Origin: Pseudomonas pisciculturae | Lineage (GTDB): Bacteria > Pseudomonadota > Gammaproteobacteria > Pseudomonadales > Pseudomonadaceae | NCBI RefSeq assembly: GCF_015461805.1 | Contig: NZ_JACVZE010000008.1 | Location: forward strand, 62,001 to 126,000 | Reading direction: 5' to 3' | Length of the DNA: 64,000 nucleotides | Shown here: piece after piece, positions 1 through 8,384 of the stretch | Position numbering within the stretch: the stretch's first letter is position 1 | How the letters are laid out: the number at the start of each line of letters is the position of its first letter | The notes under the pieces: generated by a model | The model's input: the letters and a program-made list of their open reading frames with translations, nothing else | What the model was told of the DNA's origin: nothing | Database searches by the model: none | Position numbers and translations under genes: made by a program

Positions 1-759
1 CCCAGCGGCAACCCCTACGCACCGGACAGCAGTGTGCCGATCCGCAGCTTTGCCCTGCAATTCAGCCAGGCCAATGGTCAGCAATGGCGCACCGGGATGA
101 ACAGCATGCCGGTGTTCCCGGTGGGTACGCCTGAAGCCTTCTACGGTTTGCTCAAGGCCGGCGCGCCGGACCCAGCCACGGGCAAACCGGACCCGGCGGC
201 GATGCCGGCGTTTTTTGCGGCCCATCCCGAGACGGCGGCGTTTCTAGCCTGGGTCAAGACGGCCAAACCGTCGGCCAGCTATGCGACTGAAACCTATAAC
301 GGCATCAACGCGTTTTACCTGGTGGGCGCCGATGGCAAGCGTCAGGCGGTGCGTTGGGGCGTGGTGCCACAGAGCCAGGACGCAGCAGGCGATAGCGCGC
401 CGGCCGGCGGCGACTTCCTCGAAAAAGACCTGGTGCAGCGCCTGTCTGCCGGGCCGCTGCGCTGGCAGTTGAACATGACCCTGGCCAACCCCGGCGACCC
501 GCTGGACGATGCCAGCAAGACCTGGACCGGTGAACACAAGGTGCTGAACGCCGGCACCCTGGTGCTGCAAAGCAGCCAGCCGCAGGCCGACGGTGATTGC
601 CGCGACATCAACTTCGACCCGCTGATTTTGCCCAGCGGCATCCAAGCCTCCAATGACCCGCTGCTGGCGGCACGTTCGGCGGCCTACGCCAGTTCGTACC
701 TGCGCCGCGCCGGCGAAGTCAGCCCGTTGCACAACACTCCACAGGAGTCGAAGCCATGA
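1..759 (+). CDS. Catalase-related (SrpA-like) peroxidase, 3' part
   Basis: The reading frame is open from base 1, so the N-terminus lies outside the window; 252 codons are visible. The sequence (FYGLLKAGAPDPATGKPDP, then AFLAWVKTAKPSASYATET, then YNGINAFYLVGADGKRQAVRW) matches the small catalase-related haem peroxidases, usually about 350 residues and often periplasmic. The stop overlaps the start of the next gene (ATGA), which encodes a cytochrome b561. This pairing is common for periplasmic peroxidases that may draw electrons from a membrane b-type cytochrome. The signal peptide and distal haem residues cannot be checked here. Confidence 0.85.
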   Translation, partial: PSGNPYAPDSSVPIRSFALQFSQANGQQWRTGMNSMPVFPVGTPEAFYGLLKAGAPDPATGKPDPAAMPAFFAAHPETAAFLAWVKTAKPSASYATETYNGINAFYLVGADGKRQAVRWGVVPQSQDAAGDSAPAGGDFLEKDLVQRLSAGPLRWQLNMTLANPGDPLDDASKTWTGEHKVLNAGTLVLQSSQPQADGDCRDINFDPLILPSGIQASNDPLLAARSAAYASSYLRRAGEVSPLHNTPQESKP

Positions 760-1295
760 ATGCCCAACCCCGGTTTTTCGCCCCGTTGGCGCGCCTGTTG
801 CACTGGCTGATGGCGCTTATGGTCATCGCCATGCTGTTTATAGGCGCGGGTTTGGCGGCGTCGGTTTCAGAGCGATACGAATGGTTGATTCACCTGCACA
901 AGCCCTTGGGGATCGCGATTCTGGCACTGGTGATCGTGCGGCTGGTGGTGCGTTTTTCCACCCGCCAACCGCCGTTGCCCGCAGACCTGCCATTGTGGCA
1001 AGTGCTGGCGGCCAAGGCGTCCCATCTGGTGCTCTACGGCCTGATGCTGGTGTTACCGCTATTGGGTTGGGCGATGATTTCAGCCGCCGGAGACCCGGTG
1101 ATGCTCAGCAGCTCGGTGCAGTTGCCGGCGTTGGTGGGGGCCAATGCGCCGTTGTTTGCGGTGTTGCGCAAGGCCCATGGTTACCTCGCCTACCTGCTGT
1201 TCTTGACGGTGCTGGTGCACCTGGCGGCGGCGTTGTTCCATGGGCTGATCCGGCGTGACGGCGTGCTGCAAAGCATGACCGGGTCCAAACCCTAG
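756..1295 (+). CDS. Cytochrome b561 family membrane protein
   Basis: A 179-residue protein with about four hydrophobic helices. It has histidines where b561 proteins ligate haem: H16 in helix 1, H46/H48 at the end of the first loop, and histidines in the C-terminal half (KAHGYLAYLL and VLVHLAAALFHG). Family members are di-haem b cytochromes of the inner membrane that pass electrons from quinol to periplasmic partners. It overlaps the upstream peroxidase gene by 4 bp, so translational coupling and a shared redox role are likely. Its stop overlaps the convergent carboxypeptidase gene. Confidence 0.88.
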   Translation: MNAQPRFFAPLARLLHWLMALMVIAMLFIGAGLAASVSERYEWLIHLHKPLGIAILALVIVRLVVRFSTRQPPLPADLPLWQVLAAKASHLVLYGLMLVLPLLGWAMISAAGDPVMLSSSVQLPALVGANAPLFAVLRKAHGYLAYLLFLTVLVHLAAALFHGLIRRDGVLQSMTGSKP

Positions 1296-2443
1296 CGCAG
1301 GCGGCCGACGATATCGGCGATGCTGCTTAATACGTCCTTGCCCAATTGCAGCGAGCGCTTCCCCGACCAGCCCGTCAGGGGGTTGGGGGCGTCGTTGTTG
1401 TCTTTGAACGGCATTTCCAGGGTCAGGGACAGGCAGTCGTATTGCTCGCCCACGGCGTTGCAGGCCAACGTCATGTTGGCTTCACCCGGCAGGTCGCGGG
1501 TGTAGCCGTGGGTGGTCTGGAAGTCTCGGGTCAGTGAGCTCAAGTGGCTGCGAAAGTGTTTCTCCAGGCCGGCAATGCGGGGTGTGTAGCCGGGGTTGCC
1601 TTCGCAGCCGGCGGTGAATACGTAGGGGATTTCCTCGTCACCGTGGATATCGAGGAACAGGTCCACGCCGTACTTTTCCATCTGCTGCTGCACGAACAGC
1701 ACTTCGGGGCTGATCTCCTGGCTGGCGCTCTGCCAGGCGCGGTTAAGGTCCTGGCCCATGGCGTTGGTGCGCAGGTGGCCATGGAAGGCACCGTCCGGGT
1801 TCATATTGGGCACCAGGTAAAGGTCGGCGACCTTCAGCAACTTTTTCATCTCGGCGTCGCCGTCTTGTTGCAGGCGCTCAATGATGCCTTCCATAAACCA
1901 TTCGGCCATGTGTTCGCCGGGGTGTTGCTGGGCGATGATCCAGATCTTGCGTTGACCTTCACCGCCCTTGCCGCGACGCAACAGTTGGATATCGCGGCCT
2001 TCGACACTGTTACCGGTGGCCAGCAGTTGGGTGTCAGCACGGCTCAGGGCCTGCTCGATCAGCCAGTCGTGGCGCGCACGGCTGTAGGGTTCGAAATAAG
2101 CAAACCAGGCGTGTTTTTCGCGGGTCTTGAGGCTGACGTGCAGGATTTCTCCATCAAAACGCGAAGGCACGCGAAACCAATTGATGTGGTCGTAGGAGGC
2201 CACAGCTTGATAGTCGCTCCACGCATGCGGGTAGGAAGACTTGCCCGCATTGCTCAGGCGAAAGGTGTGGGTGTGGCCCACGTGCATGCCTTCGGCCTTG
2301 AAGTGAAACCATTGGAAATGCTGACTGCGGGTGTCGGGTTTGATCGCGAGCAACAACTGGTAGGCATCGTGGGCATCCAGTACCTGGATATTGCCACTGT
2401 CGAAGTTGGTGCTGATCCTGATGGAGGTCAAAGCCACGGTCAT
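1292..2443 (-). CDS. M14-type zinc carboxypeptidase (cytosolic carboxypeptidase-like)
   Basis: A 383-residue protein with no signal peptide. The N-terminal ~125 residues form the beta-rich domain seen in M14D cytosolic carboxypeptidases (WFHFKAEGMHVGHTHTF). The C-terminal catalytic domain carries the zinc motif HPGE (in QQHPGEHMAEW), the NPDG and LNRAW substrate motifs, the third zinc ligand in LDIHGDEE, and a likely catalytic Glu in LTLEMPF. The family removes C-terminal residues from peptides; the bacterial substrate is not known. Start chosen at the ATG before TVALTSIRIS. A Fur-like palindrome lies about 125 bp upstream. Confidence 0.88.
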   Translation of the reverse strand: MTVALTSIRISTNFDSGNIQVLDAHDAYQLLLAIKPDTRSQHFQWFHFKAEGMHVGHTHTFRLSNAGKSSYPHAWSDYQAVASYDHINWFRVPSRFDGEILHVSLKTREKHAWFAYFEPYSRARHDWLIEQALSRADTQLLATGNSVEGRDIQLLRRGKGGEGQRKIWIIAQQHPGEHMAEWFMEGIIERLQQDGDAEMKKLLKVADLYLVPNMNPDGAFHGHLRTNAMGQDLNRAWQSASQEISPEVLFVQQQMEKYGVDLFLDIHGDEEIPYVFTAGCEGNPGYTPRIAGLEKHFRSHLSSLTRDFQTTHGYTRDLPGEANMTLACNAVGEQYDCLSLTLEMPFKDNNDAPNPLTGWSGKRSLQLGKDVLSSIADIVGRLR

Positions 2444-2714
2444 AGTCTGGTTGCCTGATTATGAGTGTTGTGACAGATATCTTACACAGGAGTGGGTCAA
2501 TCTCTGGATGCAAAAATTGTTGCAGGGGAGGGGGCATCGTCCTTGACGCGGCCGAAGCTTAGAGTCTATGAGATTGATTCTCAAGCGCTAATTCGCAAAG
2601 ATCCGGTCTGGAGCGCTGCTTCGACTTTCTTTTGGCGATGGTCTTTTGCTACCATGCGCGCCATCGAGCAACACACAGTCTTCATTAGCCTGAAGCCATG
2701 CCAGGGAAACTGGC
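2444..2714. other. Intergenic stretch between the carboxypeptidase gene and prrF
   Basis: About 270 bp without a convincing gene. It holds the leader of the M14 carboxypeptidase gene and a second Fur-like palindrome (2568-2584). A plus-strand ORF crossing it (2492-2755) runs antisense through the prrF terminator and is not believable. Confidence 0.6.
2568..2584. promoter_or_regulatory. Candidate second Fur box
   Basis: ATGAGATTGATTCTCAA is a near-palindrome; its reverse complement matches 15 of 17 bases of a GAGAATCATTCTC-type pseudomonad Fur site. It lies upstream of the minus-strand M14 carboxypeptidase gene and 130 bp past the prrF terminator. Iron control of the carboxypeptidase is an inference. 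Confidence 0.45.
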
Positions 2715-2744
2715 AAAAAAAAGACCCGGCCAAAGAGCCGGGTC
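2715..2744 (-). terminator. Rho-independent terminator of prrF
   Basis: Perfect 8-bp stem (2723-2730 with 2737-2744), 6-nt loop, followed on the minus strand by T8 (2722-2715). Confidence 0.93.
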
Positions 2745-2831
2745 AAAAACCGTGATTAGCCTGATGAGGAGATATTCCAAGAGTCCGACCTAAGGTCCCT
2801 TGGTCTATCGACTGATCTCGCGATCAGCTAG
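2715..2831 (-). ncRNA. prrF: PrrF iron-responsive small RNA
   Basis: Read on the minus strand this is a PrrF RNA of about 117 nt. A 5' hairpin (CTGATC-GCGA-GATCAG) is followed by the conserved single-stranded core ATCTCCTCATCAGG and CTAATCACGGTTTTTG, then a GACCCGGC/GCCGGGTC terminator with eight U residues. PrrF RNAs are made when Fur releases its operator under iron starvation and, with Hfq, repress mRNAs for iron-rich proteins such as sodB, sdh and acn. The 5' end is inferred from the -10 box (TATTAT at 2842-2837). Only one copy is in this window. Confidence 0.93.
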
Positions 2832-2835
2832 GTCC

Positions 2836-2864
2836 AATAATAATCATTATCATTTGCAAGTCAA
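2836..2864 (-). promoter_or_regulatory. Fur box and promoter of prrF
   Basis: AATAATAATCATTATC at 2836-2851 matches 15 of 16 bases of the corresponding part of the 19-bp Fur consensus. On the minus strand TTGACT and TATTAT are 16 bp apart and the Fur site covers the -10 and spacer. Iron-loaded Fur would therefore block RNA polymerase. The placement is that expected for prrF. Confidence 0.85.
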
Positions 2865-2907
2865 ATGTTTTTATCCATCTGATAGAAATATTTTTCGTTC
2901 GCGCCTG

Positions 2908-3258
2908 TTATCCGTTTGCCTGAGCCTGTGGCGCGTGCAACGACCGCTCTACCAAGGCCTTGGCCATATCAATCAAATACACCACTGAAAACGCCAGGTC
3001 CCGCTGGTTGCCTTGATACCTGCTCGCCGACTCGTAGGCCGTGGCCGCTGCGCTGCGCAACAGGTCTGAGGCGTGCACCAGGGCTTCCTCCTGGCTGATC
3101 TCGGGTTTGATGGCGAACATTGCTCCGTCCGGGGCTTGTGCCGATATATCTTCTTTCAAGTAATAATCCAGCGCGCGTCGGGCAGCTGCGCTGTTGCGCA
3201 TGTCGCGTAGTTCTTCGTTTGCAGGTGTTTCGGGCAGCAGGCGAGGGCTTGTGGTCAT
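2908..3258 (-). CDS. Small conserved pseudomonad protein (DUF3077/DUF6124-like)
   Basis: A 116-residue soluble protein with no signal peptide. The pattern (alanine-rich first helix RRALDYYL, then FAIKPEISQEEALVHASDLL, then a helix ending MAKALVERSL) resembles small helical Pseudomonas proteins of the DUF3077/DUF6124 type, but I cannot assign the exact family. Function unknown. It is transcribed away from the S24-type regulator, with which it shares a 131-bp intergenic region. Confidence 0.7.
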   Translation of the reverse strand: MTTSPRLLPETPANEELRDMRNSAAARRALDYYLKEDISAQAPDGAMFAIKPEISQEEALVHASDLLRSAAATAYESASRYQGNQRDLAFSVVYLIDMAKALVERSLHAPQAQANG

Positions 3259-3389
3259 AAGGGGAGGTACTCCGTGTGGGTGTCGAAAACCTTATGCTCG
3301 ATAATAGTACGTATCGTATTTATGTCGTTTTATGGATTACTACAAACTGTTTATTGCCCTGGAAAATACCTCACGTATCTTCAGGCGCC

Positions 3390-4028
3390 ATGGATAACTG
3401 GATAGCGTTGGTCAAGGCCAGCATGAAAGATCGCAAGGTCACGCAAGGTGAACTGGCTGAACGCTTGGGGATGTCCCAGGGCGGTGTCGGCCATTGGCTC
3501 AACAAGCGTCGAGCACCAAGCCTGGAGGACATGAACCGCGTATTGGCAGCGTTGGGCCTCGGCTATGTGGAAGTGGTGCTGGAGATTCGTGAGCGTCGCC
3601 TTGATGTCTTGCCACCCGCCAAAACACACTACAACCCGTATTTCCGCTACCCGGTCAGCGATTGGAAAGGCCTGTGTGAACTCCGTGAAGAACGTGCCGC
3701 CTATGGCGCGTCACGCTTCGAGCTGACGGACTATCACGCCCAGGGCAACGCCTTCTGGCTGCCAGTGACGGGCGATGCCATGACGGCCCCCAACGGCCTG
3801 AGCATCGGCGCGGGAATGCTGATCCTGGTAGACCCAGCCATCCCCGCCGAGCCCGGCAAACTGGTGGTCGCCCAATGGGCCGACAGCCCTCAGGCAACTT
3901 TTCGCCAGCTACAGGAAGAGAGCGGCCAGCTTTACCTGGTACCGCTCAACCCTACTTACCCCAAGGCCCGCTTCACCGACGATTGCCGCATCCTGGGCGT
4001 CGTGGTGCAGGCGACGGCCAGGTTTTAG
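3390..4028 (+). CDS. XRE-HTH / S24-fold regulator with degenerate self-cleavage site
   Basis: A 212-residue LexA/CI-like regulator. An XRE helix-turn-helix lies at about residues 5-58 (KVTQGELAERLGMSQGGVGHW) and an S24 peptidase fold at about 85-212. The family's serine motif GDSM reads GDAM (Ala130), the catalytic Lys position in TFKRL reads TFRQL (Arg172), and the Ala/Cys-Gly cleavage site appears as Lys93-Gly94. Classical RecA-induced self-cleavage is therefore unlikely. Start set at ATG 3390 because residues before it in the longer frame are unlike the family. Possibly regulates the divergent small gene. Confidence 0.85.
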   Translation: MDNWIALVKASMKDRKVTQGELAERLGMSQGGVGHWLNKRRAPSLEDMNRVLAALGLGYVEVVLEIRERRLDVLPPAKTHYNPYFRYPVSDWKGLCELREERAAYGASRFELTDYHAQGNAFWLPVTGDAMTAPNGLSIGAGMLILVDPAIPAEPGKLVVAQWADSPQATFRQLQEESGQLYLVPLNPTYPKARFTDDCRILGVVVQATARF

Positions 4029-5947
4029 CCAGCCGTTTCAAGCTCTACCAACGCGCAACCTTCGGCAACCATTTCGCCTTCGTGGCAGAACAGTGCCTTG
4101 ACTACCCCGGCGTGGGGGGCACGGATGCTGTGCTCCATTTTCATCGCCTCAAGCACTACGAGCTGTGTGCCGGCTTCCACCGGTTGGCCCACCTCTACCA
4201 GTACGCGCACAATGCTGCCGTTCATCGGCGCGGTAAGGCCGCCTTGATGGGATTGGTTGGCCTCCACCGCTGCAATCGGGTCGAACAGGCTCACCGCGTG
4301 CATTTCGCCGTCCCAGCGCAAGTAAAGGGTGCTATCGCGACGAACCGCCAGATGGGCGCGACGCACGCCCTTATGCTCAATCAGTAACTGCTCGTTTTGC
4401 AGTTGAGCGTTGCCCGACAACATCACCAAGCGATCCTGCCCATTGCAGCTCAAATGCAGGGAGACCTCTGCCGGCAAACCTGCGCGGAACCCACGGGTGT
4501 CCGCCCACGGCCCGTCACCGGCCGGCAGGCTCTGCATGAAGGCCGCACCGGCGGCTTGCCAGAACTGATCACTCAATGCACTGGGCTGCGGCAGCAATTG
4601 GTCCTGATAGCGCGGAATAAACCCGGTATCGAGTTCAGCTGCTGCGAAGGCCGGATGGCCAATGATGCGCCGCAAAAAGCCCAGGTTGGTCTTGAGACCG
4701 CCAATGGCAAACTCATCGAGCATGCTTAGCAAGCGCAGGCGCGCCTGTTCACGGTTTTCGCCCCAGGCGATCAATTTGCCGAGCATCGGGTCGTAGAAGG
4801 GCGACACGCTATCGCCTTGCTCGACCCCGCTGTCCACGCGGCGGCCAGGGCCGGGCGCGGACTCACGGTACAGCGTCAAGTCGCCAGTGGCCGGCATGAA
4901 ATCATTGGCCGGGTCTTCGGCATAGAGCCGCACTTCAATCGCATGGCCCATCAGCGGCACCTGCTCCTGGGTGATCGGCAACGCCTCGCCCTGGGCCACG
5001 CGAATTTGCCAGGCCACCAGGTCCAGGCCGGTAATCGCCTCGGTCACCGGGTGTTCCACTTGCAGCCTCGTGTTCATCTCCATAAAGAAGAACTCGCCCC
5101 GCGCATCCAGCAAAAACTCCACGGTGCCGGCGCCCACATAACCGATGGCTTGGGCCGCACGCACGGCGGCTTCGCCCATGGTCTTACGCTGTTCAGCGCT
5201 CAGCCCCGGCGCAGGCGCTTCTTCGACGACCTTTTGGTGACGACGCTGGATCGAGCAATCGCGTTCGTTGAGGTACAGGCAATGCCCGTGTTGATCGGCA
5301 AACACCTGGATTTCAACATGGCGTGGCTTGATCAGGTATTTCTCTACCAGCATCTGCCCATTGCCGAACGACGACAGCGCCTCGCGCTGTGCAGAGGCCA
5401 GGGCTTCGGCGAGTTGGCTGACGTCTTCGACCACCTTCATGCCCTTGCCGCCACCACCGGCCGTGGCCTTGAGCAATACTGGGTAACCGATGCGCTCGCA
5501 GGCGTCGCGAAAGGTTTCCAGGTCTTGGGCTTCGCCGTGATAACCCGGCACCAGCGGGACGCCGGCGGTTTCCATCAAGGCCTTGGCAGCGGACTTGCTG
5601 CCCATGGCGTCGATGGCCGAGGCGGGCGGGCCCAGGAAGATCAAACCGGCGGCTTCAATGGCGCGGGCAAAACTGGCGTTTTCGGATAAAAAGCCATAGC
5701 CCGGATGAATCGCCTGGGCGCCACTGGCTTGTGCTGCGGCGATCAATTTGTCGATTTGCAGGTAACTGTCGGTGGCCTTGCTGCCACCCAGGTCTACCCG
5801 GATATCCGCTTCGCGGCTGTGCTGGGCATCCCGGTCAGTGGCGCTGTGCACGGCCACGGTGGTCAGGCCCATGGCCTTGGCGGTGCGCATCACGCGGCAG
5901 GCAATTTCGCCGCGATTGGCTACCAGTAGGGTGGTCAGTGTGCTCAT
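4025..5947 (-). CDS. liuD: Methylcrotonyl-CoA carboxylase alpha (biotin carboxylase/biotin carrier) subunit
   Basis: A 640-residue protein. Biotin carboxylase (about 1-450): LLVANRGEIACRVM at the start, ATP-grasp glycine loop KATAGGGGKGMK, and EMNTRLQVEHPVTE. A BT linker follows, then a C-terminal biotinyl domain with AMKM, biotinyl-Lys at 603. With LiuB it carboxylates 3-methylcrotonyl-CoA in leucine degradation. ATG 5947 starts the conserved N-terminus and overlaps the liuC stop by 4 bp; the longer frame upstream reads through liuC. Last gene of liuABCD; its end overlaps the convergent S24-type gene by 4 bp. Confidence 0.96.
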   Translation of the reverse strand: MSTLTTLLVANRGEIACRVMRTAKAMGLTTVAVHSATDRDAQHSREADIRVDLGGSKATDSYLQIDKLIAAAQASGAQAIHPGYGFLSENASFARAIEAAGLIFLGPPASAIDAMGSKSAAKALMETAGVPLVPGYHGEAQDLETFRDACERIGYPVLLKATAGGGGKGMKVVEDVSQLAEALASAQREALSSFGNGQMLVEKYLIKPRHVEIQVFADQHGHCLYLNERDCSIQRRHQKVVEEAPAPGLSAEQRKTMGEAAVRAAQAIGYVGAGTVEFLLDARGEFFFMEMNTRLQVEHPVTEAITGLDLVAWQIRVAQGEALPITQEQVPLMGHAIEVRLYAEDPANDFMPATGDLTLYRESAPGPGRRVDSGVEQGDSVSPFYDPMLGKLIAWGENREQARLRLLSMLDEFAIGGLKTNLGFLRRIIGHPAFAAAELDTGFIPRYQDQLLPQPSALSDQFWQAAGAAFMQSLPAGDGPWADTRGFRAGLPAEVSLHLSCNGQDRLVMLSGNAQLQNEQLLIEHKGVRRAHLAVRRDSTLYLRWDGEMHAVSLFDPIAAVEANQSHQGGLTAPMNGSIVRVLVEVGQPVEAGTQLVVLEAMKMEHSIRAPHAGVVKALFCHEGEMVAEGCALVELETAG

Positions 5948-6750
5948 GAACGCGGCTCCTGAGCTTGCCAACTGGGTGCACGTTTTTGCAGGAACGCGCG
6001 CAAGCCTTCCTGGCCTTCGGCGCTGACGCGAATCCGGGCGATGGCATTTTCGCAGTAACGGCGCAGTGCTGGGGTGAGGGCGCCGTTGCCGACTTCGCGC
6101 AGCAAATCCTTGCTGGCGCGCATGGCCGCCGGGCTGTTTTGCAGCAGGTTGGCGATCCACTGTTCCACGTGCAGAGCGAGGTCTGCGGCAGGGTAACTCT
6201 CGGCCAACAGACCGATTTCCCGCGCGCGTTGGCCGCCAAAGCGTTCGGCCGTGAGCGCATAGCGGCGGGCCGCACGTTCGCCGATGGCCTGCACGACAAA
6301 CGGGCTGATCACCGCAGGCGCCAGGCCGATGCGCACTTCCGACAGGCAGAACTGTGCATCATCGGCGCCAATGGCCATGTCGCAGCAACTGATCAGGCCC
6401 AACGCGCCGCCATAGGCCGCGCCTTGCACCACGGCCAGGGTCGGGATTTTGAGTTTGGCCAAGTTGTACATCAGCTCTGCCAGTTCGCGGGCGTCGTCCA
6501 GGTTGGTGTGGTAATCCAGCTCGGCCGATTGCTGCATCCAGGCCAGGTCGGCGCCGGCGCTGAAATGCTTGCCGCGCCCGCGCAGCAACAAAAAGCGCAG
6601 GGAAGGGTCGCCTTGCACTTGGTCGAGGGCGATGATCAGTTCGCGGATCATCTGGGCGTTGAACGCGTTGTTCTTGGCTTCGCGACTGAGCCACAGGGTG
6701 GCAAAGCCACGGCTGTCGGTGATCAGTTCGAGGGTGCTGAAATCGTTCAT
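5944..6750 (-). CDS. liuC: Methylglutaconyl-CoA hydratase (enoyl-CoA hydratase family)
   Basis: A 268-residue crotonase-fold protein with the oxyanion-hole segments HFSAGADLAWM and GAAYGGALGL, and a Glu in the FCLSEVRIGLAP region. By context it hydrates 3-methylglutaconyl-CoA to HMG-CoA in leucine catabolism. Start set at ATG 6750 because GGAG lies nine bases before it; an in-frame ATG at 6765 directly after the liuB stop would add five residues. Tightly packed between liuB and liuD. Confidence 0.93.
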   Translation of the reverse strand: MNDFSTLELITDSRGFATLWLSREAKNNAFNAQMIRELIIALDQVQGDPSLRFLLLRGRGKHFSAGADLAWMQQSAELDYHTNLDDARELAELMYNLAKLKIPTLAVVQGAAYGGALGLISCCDMAIGADDAQFCLSEVRIGLAPAVISPFVVQAIGERAARRYALTAERFGGQRAREIGLLAESYPAADLALHVEQWIANLLQNSPAAMRASKDLLREVGNGALTPALRRYCENAIARIRVSAEGQEGLRAFLQKRAPSWQAQEPRS

Positions 6751-6765
6751 GGGGTACAGCTCCAT

Positions 6766-8373
6766 TTACATGCGGAACACGCCGAAGCGGCTCGGCTCGA
6801 TGGGGGCATTCAACGCGGCAGAAAGGGCCAGGCCCAGCACATCGCGGGTTTGCAACGGGTCGATGACACCGTCGTCCCATAGGCGCGCACTGGAGTAGTA
6901 GGGGTGGCCTTGGGTTTCATATTGGTCGAGGATCGGTTGCTTGATCGCGGCTTCTTCATCGGCACTGAACGCGTTGCCGGCACGTTCGGCCTGCTCGCGC
7001 TTGACCTGCACCAGCACGCCGGCGGCCTGTTCGGCGCCCATCACGCCGATGCGTGCATTTGGCCACATCCACAAAAACCTCGGGTCATAGGCGCGCCCGC
7101 ACATGCCATAGTTGCCGGCACCAAAGCTGCCACCAATGATCACGGTGAACTTCGGCACCTTGGCGCAGGCCACCGCCGTGACGAGTTTGGCGCCATGCTT
7201 GGCGATGCCGCCGGCTTCGTATTTCTGGCCGACCATAAAACCGGTGATGTTCTGCAAGAACAGCAGGGGAATGCCGCGCTGACAGGCCAGCTCGATAAAG
7301 TGCGCGCCTTTTTGCGCAGCTTCGGCAAACAAAATCCCGTTGTTGGCAAGGATCGCGATCGGGTAGCCGTGCAGGTGCGCAAAGCCACAGACCAGGGTGG
7401 TACCAAACAATGCCTTGAATTCATCGAACACCGAGCCGTCTACCAGGCGTGCAATCACTTCACGCACATCGAACGGCTGCTTGGCGTCGGCCGGGATCAC
7501 ACCGTACAACTCTTCGCCGCTGTACAACGGCGCGACGGGCGTGCGCTGTAGCAACTGGCCCTGCTTGCGCCAGTTGAGGTTGGCCACACTGCGTCGTGCC
7601 AGGGCCAGGGCGTGCTCATCGCTGTCGGCATAGTGGTCGGCCACGCCAGAGATCTTGCAGTGCACATCGGCCCCGCCCAGTTCTTCGGCGCTCACCACTT
7701 CACCGGTCGCGGCCTTTACCAGCGGCGGCCCGGCGAGAAAGATGGTGGCTTGCTGGCGCACCATGATCGCTTCGTCGGCCATGGCTGGCACATAGGCACC
7801 GCCAGCGGTGCATGAGCCCATCACCACGGCGATCTGCGGGATGCCCTGGGCGCTCATGTTGGCCTGGTTGAAGAAGATGCGCCCGAAGTGCTCGCGGTCC
7901 GGGAACACTTCATCCTGACGCGGCAGGTTGGCACCGCCGGAGTCCACTAAGTAGATGCACGGCAGGCGGTTCTGCTCGGCAATGGTCTGCGCGCGCAGGT
8001 GTTTTTTCACGGTGAGCGGGTAGTAGGAACCGCCTTTGACCGTGGCATCGTTGGCGACGATCATGCATTCGACACCTTCGACGCGGCCGATGCCGGCAAT
8101 CACCCCGGCGGCGGGCACATCTTCACCGTACACCTGATGGGCGGCCAATTGGCTGAGTTCCAAAAAGGGTGAGCCGGGATCAAGCAGGCGATTGATGCGT
8201 TCGCGTGGCAGCAATTTGCCCCGCGAGGTGTGCCGCTCTTGAGCCTTGGCGCCACCGCCTTGCTGCACATGGGCGAGTAGGGTGTGCAGGGCGTCGACTT
8301 GTTGGCGCATCACCGCGCTGTTGGTGGCAAACTCCGCCGAGCGCGGGTTGAGTTGGGTATGCAAGGTGGCCAT
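6766..8373 (-). CDS. liuB: Methylcrotonyl-CoA carboxylase beta (carboxyltransferase) subunit
   Basis: A 535-residue carboxyltransferase. The N-terminal crotonase-like half has RERINRLLDPGSPFLE, LVDSGGANLP and GSCTAGGAYVPAM. The C-terminal half has LQNITGFMVGQKYE, GGSFGAGNYGMCGRAY and WPNARIGVMG. It transfers the carboxyl group from biotin on LiuD to 3-methylcrotonyl-CoA. Length is normal for MccB. It lies 11 bp after liuA and directly before liuC. Confidence 0.96.
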   Translation of the reverse strand: MATLHTQLNPRSAEFATNSAVMRQQVDALHTLLAHVQQGGGAKAQERHTSRGKLLPRERINRLLDPGSPFLELSQLAAHQVYGEDVPAAGVIAGIGRVEGVECMIVANDATVKGGSYYPLTVKKHLRAQTIAEQNRLPCIYLVDSGGANLPRQDEVFPDREHFGRIFFNQANMSAQGIPQIAVVMGSCTAGGAYVPAMADEAIMVRQQATIFLAGPPLVKAATGEVVSAEELGGADVHCKISGVADHYADSDEHALALARRSVANLNWRKQGQLLQRTPVAPLYSGEELYGVIPADAKQPFDVREVIARLVDGSVFDEFKALFGTTLVCGFAHLHGYPIAILANNGILFAEAAQKGAHFIELACQRGIPLLFLQNITGFMVGQKYEAGGIAKHGAKLVTAVACAKVPKFTVIIGGSFGAGNYGMCGRAYDPRFLWMWPNARIGVMGAEQAAGVLVQVKREQAERAGNAFSADEEAAIKQPILDQYETQGHPYYSSARLWDDGVIDPLQTRDVLGLALSAALNAPIEPSRFGVFRM

Positions 8374-8384
8374 GGTGCGCTCCC

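Noticed and set aside
1544..2458. 304-codon plus-strand open frame
   Set aside because: Antisense to the M14 carboxypeptidase, no family resemblance.
2492..2755. Short plus-strand gene
   Set aside because: Runs antisense through the prrF terminator and ends in its hairpin; no recognisable protein.
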